Assembly (NCBI GenBank): GCA_904419315.1
Contig: CAJFQY010000001.1
Location: 62,001-126,000 of the forward strand
DNA from: Zongyangia gallinarum
Lineage (GTDB): Bacteria > Bacillota > Clostridia > Oscillospirales > Ruminococcaceae
Direction: 5' to 3'
DNA length: 64,000 nt
Part shown: piece after piece, positions 53,221 to 59,957 of the stretch
Layout: each line of letters opens with the position of its first letter
Position numbering within the stretch: position 1 is the stretch's first letter
Program-made: the position numbers and the translations under genes
Notes under the pieces: generated by a model
What the model was told of the DNA's origin: nothing
Database searches by the model: none
The model's input: the letters and a program-made list of their open reading frames with translations, nothing else

Positions 53221-54219
53221 ATGGCAAATCCCTATAATTTAGGTTTTGGTTTTTACGGCGGTCACGACTGCGACACCGTTATGAAGCTGGTCAAAGCTTC
53301 TGAGGACAATGATTTTGCATCTGTTTGGATTGCGGAGGACTATTTCTATGGCGGCGCTTTCTCCACAGCGGCGGCCTGCGCGGTGCAGACCTCCAAAATC
53401 CAGATCGGTATCGGCGTCATCAACCCCTTTACCCGCCACCCAGTCCTCTCCGCCATGGAGAGCGCTTCCCTGGACGCCATTTCCAAGGGCCGCATCATCC
53501 TGGGCCTTGGCGGCTCCAACAAGCGCTGGATGGAGGATATGGCGGGCATTCCCTTTAAAAAGCCCATCCAATCCACCAAAGAGTGTGCTATGATTATTAA
53601 AGAACTCATCGGCAAGGGCCATGTGAAATTCGACGGGGAGGTCTTCAAGACCGGGGACGTAGAGCTGGATTTCGTACCCTACCGCAAAGACATGCCGGTT
53701 TATTTGGGGGTGAAGGGGCCCAAAGCCCTGCATATCGCCGGCCAGATTGCCGACGGCGTTCTGCTCTCCACCATGACAAGCCTTCCCTATGTTGCTTACG
53801 CCAAGGAGCACATCGCAGCCGGCGCCAAAGAGGCGGGAAGGGATCCCAGCGAGATCAAAATCTCCGCATACTTCCCCATGCATGTGGACAAGGACTCCAA
53901 GAAGGCAAAACAGGCGGTTAAAGAAGTGATCGCTAAATTCGTGGGCATCCACGGCGTGCACCCCATCCTGACCTGCACCGGTATGACCGAAGAGCAGATT
54001 ATGCCCTTTAAGGAAGGGGTCCTGAAGGGGAAATTCGCCACCGAGCTTGTCACCGACGAGATGGTGGACCTGCTGGCCATCGCCGGGGATCCCGACGAGT
54101 GTAAAGCAAAACTGAAGGCCCTCAACGAGGCCGGGGTGGACAACCCGGTGGCCTTCGAGGTCATGGGGATAGATCCCATGGAATCCCTGCAGATCATCTC
54201 CAAATACGTACTCGACTAA
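53221..54219 (+). CDS. LLM-class F420-dependent oxidoreductase 2 (Mer-like)
   Basis: A 332-residue luciferase-like enzyme. GIGVINPFTRHPVLSAMESA, ASLDAISKGRIILGLGGSNK and MPVYLGVKGPKALHIAGQIA line up closely with the F420-dependent methylene-tetrahydromethanopterin reductase (Mer) of methanogens. That makes this one of the stronger F420 indicators in the cluster. The ATG follows GAAAGGAGT. It is only 28 bases upstream of the NADPH:F420 oxidoreductase. Methanopterin itself is not expected in this organism, so another substrate is reduced or oxidised. Confidence 0.9.
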   Translation: MANPYNLGFGFYGGHDCDTVMKLVKASEDNDFASVWIAEDYFYGGAFSTAAACAVQTSKIQIGIGVINPFTRHPVLSAMESASLDAISKGRIILGLGGSNKRWMEDMAGIPFKKPIQSTKECAMIIKELIGKGHVKFDGEVFKTGDVELDFVPYRKDMPVYLGVKGPKALHIAGQIADGVLLSTMTSLPYVAYAKEHIAAGAKEAGRDPSEIKISAYFPMHVDKDSKKAKQAVKEVIAKFVGIHGVHPILTCTGMTEEQIMPFKEGVLKGKFATELVTDEMVDLLAIAGDPDECKAKLKALNEAGVDNPVAFEVMGIDPMESLQIISKYVLD

Positions 54220-54247
54220 GACACAGCAAACGAAGGAGGAAATCCTT

Positions 54248-54892
54248 ATGAATATTGTGATTGTAGGAGGCACCGGGGATCTGGGCTTTGGCTTAGGATA
54301 CCGTTGGGCCAAAGCTGGCCATCAGATTGTCATCGGCTCCCGGCAGAAGGAGCGGGCGGAGGAAGCGGCCGGCCGGATCAATGAGATGACCGGAAGACAG
54401 AATGCCCGAGGCCTTGCCAACGAAGACGCTGTCCAGGCAGGGGACATTGTGGTTCTCGCAGTTCCAGATGCCGCCAGAGCGGCGGTGCTGGAGCTGATTA
54501 AACCACTGGTTCAGGGGAAAATTGTGGTGGATGTGACCATCCCCCTGCGCTTTAAACCTTTGCGCTACGAAGCGCCGGCAGAGGGCTCCAATGCCCAGCA
54601 GACCCAGGCGGCGCTGGGTGAGGGCGTTAAGGTAGTAGCGGCTTTCCATACTGTTTCGGCGGCCATGCTGGAAAATCCGGAAAAAGAGGTCAAAGGTGAC
54701 GCCCTGATTCTAGGCGAGGATGAAGAGGCAAAGAACACACTCATCGGCTTGGCAGAGGATATCGGCCTGCGGGGCTTTGACGCGGGCAGTCTTCTCAACG
54801 CCCGTACCGTCGAGGGGCTGACTCCCATGATCATCGGCATGAACAAACGCTATAAACGGGGGCATATCGGCATTGGACTAACCGGAATTTAG
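54248..54892 (+). CDS. npdG: NADPH:F420 oxidoreductase
   Basis: A 214-residue Rossmann-fold enzyme moving hydride between NADP(H) and coenzyme F420. IVIVGGTGDLGFGLGYRWAK with GHQIVIGSRQKERAEEAA is the NADP site, including the Ser-Arg pair for the 2'-phosphate. VVDVTIPLRF and KVVAAFHTVSAAML match Fno/NpdG from archaea and actinobacteria. The ATG follows AAGGAGGAAA. It lies between the Mer-like enzyme and the RibU-like/CofE pair, and would recycle the cofactor for the two LLM enzymes. Confidence 0.9.
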   Translation: MNIVIVGGTGDLGFGLGYRWAKAGHQIVIGSRQKERAEEAAGRINEMTGRQNARGLANEDAVQAGDIVVLAVPDAARAAVLELIKPLVQGKIVVDVTIPLRFKPLRYEAPAEGSNAQQTQAALGEGVKVVAAFHTVSAAMLENPEKEVKGDALILGEDEEAKNTLIGLAEDIGLRGFDAGSLLNARTVEGLTPMIIGMNKRYKRGHIGIGLTGI

Positions 54893-54917
54893 CCGGATAG
54901 CAAAGGAGAAAACTGGG

Positions 54918-55478
54918 ATGAAACAGAAAGTCAATACCAAACGAATTACCTACGTGGGACTTTTGGGGGCCCTTGCCTTCCTGCTCATGTCTATCTTTTC
55001 GGTACCGCTGATTCCAGGGGCCCAATTTCTCCGCTTTGAGCCCAGTGAAATTCCCGCCCTGGTGGCTTCAGTGACCTTTGGCCCGGTTGCCGGCGTCATG
55101 ACCAATCTTATCAAGGATATCCTTTATTTTATGTTCCGGGCCAAAGGAATTTTTGGACCCTTAAGCGATTGCCTGATTACCTCGGTGTTTGTCTTTGTGG
55201 TAGGCTGGATTTACCAGAAGAAGCCAGACTGCAAGGGGCTGATTATCGCCTGTATTATTGGCTCTATTGCCCGGACCATTGCCATGGTGCCGGTCAACTG
55301 TGTCATCCTGCCCCTTCAATTTGGCTACGGGACAGAAAAGGTACTTCAAATGATGCCCTATGCCCTGATCCCCTTTAACCTCATCAAGGCGGCGATCAAC
55401 TCTTTTGGTACGGTCGTGATTTATCAGGTGGTTCTCAAACGGGTACCAAATCTACTCCATGCGAGGGATCGGGTATGA
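54918..55478 (+). CDS. ECF transporter S-component of the RibU type
   Basis: A 186-residue membrane protein with five or six helices. FEPSEIPALVASVTFGPVAG, followed by NLIKDILYFMF, is the substrate-loop signature of riboflavin-type S-components (RibU). MVPVNCVILPLQFGYGTEKV is another conserved RibU-like helix. It overlaps cofE by four bases (ATGA), so the two products are tightly linked. RibU binds riboflavin. In this context a related 5-deazaflavin such as Fo is an attractive alternative ligand, but plain riboflavin uptake cannot be excluded. The ECF energising module is not in the window. Confidence 0.87.
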   Translation: MKQKVNTKRITYVGLLGALAFLLMSIFSVPLIPGAQFLRFEPSEIPALVASVTFGPVAGVMTNLIKDILYFMFRAKGIFGPLSDCLITSVFVFVVGWIYQKKPDCKGLIIACIIGSIARTIAMVPVNCVILPLQFGYGTEKVLQMMPYALIPFNLIKAAINSFGTVVIYQVVLKRVPNLLHARDRV

Positions 55479-56227
55479 GGGGAATACGGATGCTTGCCCC
55501 GGAGGGAATCCCTCCGATTCATGCCGGGGATGACCTGCCCCAGATCCTTACTGCCGCTCTTCACACGGTGGGAGAGATACAAAACGGCGATATTCTGGTT
55601 CTGGCCCATAAGATTATCTCTAAAGCAGAGGGAAGGGTTTATTCCCTATCCCAGGTGACCCCTTCCCCTGAGGCGCTGCGTTACGCGCAAATGACAGGAA
55701 AGGATCCACGGATTTTGCAGGTGGTGCTGGAAGAATCCTCCGAAGTAGTGAAGGTGAGGCCTGGGGTAATCATCACCCGGCATAAGCTGGGATTTATCTG
55801 CGCCAATGCCGCGGTGGATCATTCCAATGCCGGCGGGGAGGATTTGGTCGTTGCTCTGCCCCGCGACCCAGACCAGAGTGCCAAGAGAATTTCTAATGGT
55901 ATTTTTTCCTTGACTGGGAAGAGGGTAGCGGTGATTGTGGCGGATACCCATGGACGCTCCTTCCGGGAAGGGGCCATCGGCGTCTGTGTTGGATGCTATG
56001 GAATCGCCCCCATCCATAGCTATCGGGGAGCTGCCGACCGGGATGGCTATGTGATGCAGTCCTCGGAGGAAGCCATTGCCGACGAGCTTTGCTCCGCGGC
56101 CACCCTGCTCATGGGCCAGGGGGATGAATCCCGTCCAGCTGTGCTCATCCAGGGCTATGCCTATCCCCCGTCGGAAAAAGGGGCGAAGGAAATTTTCCGG
56201 CTACCGGAAAGAGAACTCTTTACTTAA
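55475..56227 (+). CDS. cofE: Coenzyme F420-0:L-glutamate ligase (CofE)
   Basis: CofE adds gamma-linked glutamates to F420-0 using GTP. The 250-residue length is right for archaeal-type CofE. Matching segments are LAPEGIPPIHAGDDLPQIL, GDILVLAHKIISKAEGRV, VDHSNAGGEDLVVALPRDPD, VIVADTHGRSFREGAIGVC and the long ADELCSAATLLMGQGDESRP. The ATG overlaps the upstream stop by four bases. No cofC, cofD or Fo synthase (cofGH) is in the window. The F420-0 precursor must therefore come from genes elsewhere or from import. Confidence 0.92.
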   Translation: MRGIRMLAPEGIPPIHAGDDLPQILTAALHTVGEIQNGDILVLAHKIISKAEGRVYSLSQVTPSPEALRYAQMTGKDPRILQVVLEESSEVVKVRPGVIITRHKLGFICANAAVDHSNAGGEDLVVALPRDPDQSAKRISNGIFSLTGKRVAVIVADTHGRSFREGAIGVCVGCYGIAPIHSYRGAADRDGYVMQSSEEAIADELCSAATLLMGQGDESRPAVLIQGYAYPPSEKGAKEIFRLPERELFT

Positions 56228-56253
56228 AACTTAGTGCCGCATAGTCGCATAAT

Positions 56254-56286
56254 AAAAAAGACAGCCGCTCAGCGGCTGCCTTTTTT
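56254..56286 (+). terminator. Terminator after cofE
   Basis: CAGCCGC-TCA-GCGGCTG with A- and T-runs outside (one A-C mismatch), 27 bases after the stop. Confidence 0.85.
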
Positions 56287-56317
56287 ACTATGATAGCGAC
56301 CTTCCCGCCTTTTTCCG

Positions 56318-56346
56318 TTGCAAGAGAGGATAAAACGTGCTACACT
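56318..56346 (+). promoter_or_regulatory. Promoter for the 43-residue membrane protein
   Basis: TTGCAA (56318-56323), 17-base spacer, TACACT (56341-56346), 35 bases before the start codon. Confidence 0.65.
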
Positions 56347-56381
56347 AACCATAATCATAATGAAAAAGGGAGGACGTTCCC

Positions 56382-56513
56382 ATGAATGAAAAAGGAAAAA
56401 ACGCGGCCCTTTGGAACGCCATTGTCGCCTTATCCCTGGTGGCCGCGGGCTGTGCGGCCATGGTGCTCAGCGCCATCGCTTGCGTCAAACTGCTTTCCAG
56501 GAACCTGGATTAA
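56382..56513 (+). CDS. Small single-helix membrane protein, 43 residues
   Basis: ATG 56382 lies 6 bases after GGGAGG and opens MNEKGKNAALWNAIVALSLV. A hydrophobic helix spans residues ~10-35 (ALWNAIVALSLVAAGCAAMV), and the protein ends in KLLSRNLD with a TAA at 56511. The strong ribosome site, own promoter and own terminator argue that it is real despite its size. A Cys in AAGCAA looks lipobox-like but sits mid-helix. The function is unknown. Confidence 0.7.
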   Translation: MNEKGKNAALWNAIVALSLVAAGCAAMVLSAIACVKLLSRNLD

Positions 56514-56593
56514 TCCTGTAAGCCTTATTTCGGACATGTCCCCGGAACCGTGTCACCGGTTCCGGGCGCGTTTGTGCGAAAATGAGAAAGAAG

Positions 56594-56635
56594 AAACCGT
56601 GTATCCCCAAAAGGGATACACGGTTTTCGTTTTTT
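56594..56635. terminator. Terminator between the small membrane protein and MerR genes
   Basis: A perfect 14-bp stem AAACCGTGTATCCC-N5-GGGATACACGGTTT followed by CGTTTTTT. A smaller GC hairpin (CGGAACCG / CGGTTCCG, 56545-56567) precedes it. Confidence 0.85.
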
Positions 56636-56638
56636 CAT

Positions 56639-57037
56639 TTATTCCTTATTTCGGATCAGATTGGAGACATAAGGCCGCCTGCCGGCCAAAACATCGTCGT
56701 AAAATTCCTGTTTCCAGTCAATAAAGGCTACGGAATTGTTGAGCTCCTCTATGGCGGCCACCAGTGATTCCCGCTTTTGCGCCAGCATTTCTTTGCGCTG
56801 GGGGATGGTGGACTCCCCTTCTAAACAGAGCTGGAGATACTCTTTCATCTCCTGGATGCTCATGTTGCATTTTTTCAAGCAGATGCAGTTTTTGATCCAT
56901 TGCAGATCATTGTCGTCAAAGATCCGGCGGTTGTTCCGGTCGCGTTTTACATGGGGAATAAGCCCCTCGTTGCAGTAAAATTTCAGCGTCTGATAGGTCA
57001 TGCCCGTCTCCCGGCAAACCTGCATCATGGAATACAT
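56639..57037 (-). CDS. MerR-family transcriptional regulator
   Basis: A 132-residue regulator. The N-terminal MerR helix-turn-helix has MYSMMQVCRETGMTYQTLKF and YCNEGLIPHVKRDRNNRRIF. A long coiled-coil dimerisation helix follows (RKEMLAQKRESLVAAIEELN). The C-terminal part lacks a clear metal-binding Cys set, so the inducer is probably organic. GAAAGGGG precedes the ATG. No target gene is divergent within a normal distance; it may control itself. Confidence 0.9.
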   Translation of the reverse strand: MYSMMQVCRETGMTYQTLKFYCNEGLIPHVKRDRNNRRIFDDNDLQWIKNCICLKKCNMSIQEMKEYLQLCLEGESTIPQRKEMLAQKRESLVAAIEELNNSVAFIDWKQEFYDDVLAGRRPYVSNLIRNKE

Positions 57038-57099
57038 GGCACTCTGCCCCTTTCTTCCGTTTACAAAAAGTTAAAAGCTTTTTCAAAGAATAAATATTG

Positions 57100-57126
57100 A
57101 CCGGTAGTTACAACCGGTTGTGACAA
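57100..57126 (-). promoter_or_regulatory. Likely MerR operator/promoter
   Basis: ACCGGT occurs twice (57100-57105 and 57113-57118), 7 bases apart and each palindromic, inside a long spacer after TTGTCA (minus strand, 57121-57126) and before TCAATA. A 19-20-base spacer with a central dyad is typical of MerR-controlled promoters. Autoregulation is the simplest reading. Confidence 0.55.
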
Positions 57127-57278
57127 TCGATATTGTATAACAGAACAGGGAGGAAATCAAGGGATAGAAAAAACCTGAGGAATACCTCACAGGCTGTCCC
57201 AGGGATATCCGCCAAACCAAAGGGAGGCCGTTATTTTTTGCTTAGATGAAATTGATGTAGAAGAAAGGAGTGGCGCCT

Positions 57279-58223
57279 ATGAAAAAATGTCTTATTTTAT
57301 TGCTGGCGCTGGCCCTGTGTTTTTCCGGATGTAGCGCCCAGACGGAGTCTTCCTCCTCCCAAGCGGAGGTCACCTCCACAGCGCCGGCGGAAACCACAGT
57401 GCCAGAAACTACGACGCCGGAAGTGACCATGCTGGAGCCAGACTCATCTGCGCCGGAGGAAACGAACAGCCTCGGCATCCATCCCTACCTGCAGCAGCTG
57501 GTGGAGGATACGGTAGAGCAGCTGGTTACCCCGGAAATGAGTGAATATGAGCGGACCAAGGCCGCCTTTGATTATATGATCGAGCATACCTATCTGGATG
57601 AGCCCATCGGCCTCAACCTATGGCAGATTTACGGCGGAGGGGAACCCATCCCCTTTGTGGAGCAGCGGGCCATCAGCCCCCTCCGCTTTGGGGTGGGCAT
57701 GTGTGAGGATTACGCCGCCGCCCTGACCCTGCTGCTGCGGGGGATGGGCCTGGAAGCGGAGTATGTGCCAGGGCTTACCTATTCGGAGGAAGGCCACCTG
57801 GTGGACCATGCCTGGACGGTGGTCAGGATTGACGGGGTTTGGTATCATCTGGACAGCCAGCTGGAGGACAATATCTCCCGCCACGGCTATGTACGCTACC
57901 GCTACTTCCTCAAGGGAGATGCCACCATGGCAAGTTCCCACCGGTGGGGGCAGAATCTGATGGATTCCGGCCTTCTATCCCAGGAGCAAAACGCCGAAAT
58001 TGCGGAAAACTACCTGACCCCCTCCTGCCCCCAGGACTATCCAACTCCAGAGCGGCATACCCTGGAAGATCAGCCTGAGCCGGATCTGGAAGCGCTGCGG
58101 GCCCAGGCAGAAGAGGAAGTCGCGGCCTATGAAGAGGAATATGGCCCCCTGGAGCCGATGCAGCTTAACACAACCCCGCCGGTCTTTGGCCTAGATGGCT
58201 ATGGCCCGGCGGATGAAGGATAA
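57279..58223 (+). CDS. Transglutaminase-like lipoprotein
   Basis: A 314-residue lipoprotein starting at ATG 57279, 7 bases after AAAGGAGT. The signal peptide ends in CFSGC, followed by a ~45-residue Ser/Thr/Pro/Glu linker. The transglutaminase/papain-like core has Cys in GVGMCEDYAAALTLLLRGMG, His in VDHAWTVVRIDG and Asp in WYHLDSQLED, the expected triad. Extracytoplasmic members act on cell-wall peptides or proteins. It leads a run of closely spaced genes into dltABCD, which suggests a wall role. Confidence 0.87.
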   Translation: MKKCLILLLALALCFSGCSAQTESSSSQAEVTSTAPAETTVPETTTPEVTMLEPDSSAPEETNSLGIHPYLQQLVEDTVEQLVTPEMSEYERTKAAFDYMIEHTYLDEPIGLNLWQIYGGGEPIPFVEQRAISPLRFGVGMCEDYAAALTLLLRGMGLEAEYVPGLTYSEEGHLVDHAWTVVRIDGVWYHLDSQLEDNISRHGYVRYRYFLKGDATMASSHRWGQNLMDSGLLSQEQNAEIAENYLTPSCPQDYPTPERHTLEDQPEPDLEALRAQAEEEVAAYEEEYGPLEPMQLNTTPPVFGLDGYGPADEG

Positions 58224-58247
58224 ATGATGAAGAAAGGACGATACCAT

Positions 58248-59417
58248 TTGAAGAGAATACTTGCCCTGCTCATGGCCCTGCTGCTGGTGACTCTGACCGC
58301 CTGCTCCAGCGAGGAAGAGCCCCAAAGTTCCTCCTCCGCCCCGGTGACAGAGCGGACAGAGACTGCTCCGCCGGAGACGGAAAGCCAGCCGGAGGAGGAA
58401 GAGGAGCCGGCGGCAGATAACAGCTGGCAGTTCGACACGCCGGAAAACCACCAGATGGATCCGGAAGTTTTTGACGATCTGCATACCGCCTTGGCCGGTA
58501 CCGAGATCTATGCGGCGGTCACCGTCAAGGATGGGGTCATCATTGATGAGTATTACAAGGAGGGCTATGACGAAACCAGCGTTTTCCCCCTCCACTCCGC
58601 CTCCAAATCCTTCACCAGCGCCCTGCTGGGCATTGCGATGGAACAGGGCTATATTGGCAGCGTAGATGACCTGCTCTCCGAATATCTGCCCCAGGTTTCC
58701 CAGCTGGAGGAAGGAAAACAGCAGCTGACCCTCCGCCATCTTCTGACCCAGACCTCGGGGCTGGAGTGGTACGAATGGGGCAGCGGATATTCCAACTGGG
58801 TGGAATTTCGCACGTCCTCCAATTGGGTGGACTACATCCTGGGCCGGGACCTGGTGGCCCAGCCCGGCACCGTTTTTAACTACAGCACCGGCAACACCCA
58901 TCTGATCTCCGCCGCCCTGGAGGCCGCCACCGGCAGGAACCAGCTGGAATTCGGCAAGGAATACCTATTTGATCCTCTGGGGATTGAAAGTGTCCAGTGG
59001 GGGACTGACCCCCAGGGAATCACCGATGGAGGCAACGGCATCTCCATGACGGCAAGGGACGCGGCGCGGTTTGGCCAGCTTTACCTGCAAGGGGGCCAGT
59101 GGAACGGCCAGCAGCTGGTGCCGGCCGACTGGGTGGAGGAATCCACCACCGCCCAAAACAGGGGAGCAGGAGACAGCACCGGCTCTTATGGCTACCAGTG
59201 GTGGGTGACCTCCTTCACCACAGGGGGCTACGGCACCTATACGACCCCTTATCCCACCGCCCAGTATGACGCCTATTTTGCCTTTGGCCATGGGGGACAG
59301 ATCATCTATGTGGTTCCTCAGCTGGAGCTTGTCACAGTATTTACCTGCGGAGGGAATAACTCCTATGTGCCCCGCCCCTTCTTTACCGATTACATCCTCA
59401 ACGCCTATACCGGCTAA
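58248..59417 (+). CDS. Class-C-beta-lactamase-like serine hydrolase lipoprotein
   Basis: A ~389-residue lipoprotein. TTG 58248 has AAAGGACG at the right distance and gives MKRILALLMALLLVTLTAC, a normal lipoprotein signal; an in-frame ATG at 58224 is the alternative. The catalytic set is complete: SxxK in LHSASKSFTSAL, Y-x-N-like in FNYSTGNTHLIS, and HxG in FGHGGQIIYV. The family includes penicillin-binding-like esterases such as S. aureus FmtA, which removes D-Ala from teichoic acids. Its position upstream of dltA makes a related esterase role plausible but unproven. Confidence 0.87.
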   Translation: MKRILALLMALLLVTLTACSSEEEPQSSSSAPVTERTETAPPETESQPEEEEEPAADNSWQFDTPENHQMDPEVFDDLHTALAGTEIYAAVTVKDGVIIDEYYKEGYDETSVFPLHSASKSFTSALLGIAMEQGYIGSVDDLLSEYLPQVSQLEEGKQQLTLRHLLTQTSGLEWYEWGSGYSNWVEFRTSSNWVDYILGRDLVAQPGTVFNYSTGNTHLISAALEAATGRNQLEFGKEYLFDPLGIESVQWGTDPQGITDGGNGISMTARDAARFGQLYLQGGQWNGQQLVPADWVEESTTAQNRGAGDSTGSYGYQWWVTSFTTGGYGTYTTPYPTAQYDAYFAFGHGGQIIYVVPQLELVTVFTCGGNNSYVPRPFFTDYILNAYTG

Positions 59418-59442
59418 ATCTATGGAAGGAAGATCATAAGAT

Positions 59443-59946
59443 ATGATGAAAAAGATGGGTTGCTTTGTGTTGGCGCTGGCTTTGTGCGCAGCCCTGGCCG
59501 GCTGTGCCTCCTCCGGCAGCGCCAGCTTTTCGGAAGAGGATTTGGTCCTCACCGTCGGCGGGAATGACTACCGCTGCCGGGACAATATAGAAACGGTCAT
59601 CGCTGACATGGGTGACGGCTATACCTATGCCGAGGGAAAGTCCTGCAACTATGACGGGCTGGATAAGACCTATAGTTATCCGGAGGCCACCTTCTACACC
59701 AATCCCCTGGAGGAGGGGGACATGCTCAGCGAGATCTATTCGGTGAGCAGCCAGGCTGCCACCTCCAAGGATATTACAGTGGGCGCCGACAAGCAGGCGG
59801 TTCTGGACGCCTATGGGGAGCCGGCGGAGCAGGACGACTACCTGATGATCTACCGCGCCTCAGAGGAAAACGGCGCCCCTGCCCTCTGCTTTGAGCTGGA
59901 AGGGGAGAAAGTAACGGCCATCTTCCTGACAGTGGAACCGGTGTAG
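59443..59946 (+). CDS. Lipoprotein of unknown function in the dlt operon
   Basis: A 167-residue lipoprotein. MMKKMGCFVLALALCAALAG is the signal peptide and LAGC the lipobox. The mature part (DLVLTVGGNDYRCRDNIETV, CNYDGLDKTYSYPEATFYTN, VLDAYGEPAEQDDYLMIY) is about 140 residues, strand-rich with two further Cys that could pair. The GDKQxVLxAYGEP-like segment recalls small-lipoprotein repeats in other Clostridia, but I cannot name the domain. It starts 26 bases after the hydrolase and ends 12 before dltA, so it should be cotranscribed. Confidence 0.8.
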   Translation: MMKKMGCFVLALALCAALAGCASSGSASFSEEDLVLTVGGNDYRCRDNIETVIADMGDGYTYAEGKSCNYDGLDKTYSYPEATFYTNPLEEGDMLSEIYSVSSQAATSKDITVGADKQAVLDAYGEPAEQDDYLMIYRASEENGAPALCFELEGEKVTAIFLTVEPV

Positions 59947-59957
59947 GAGGGAAGGGC

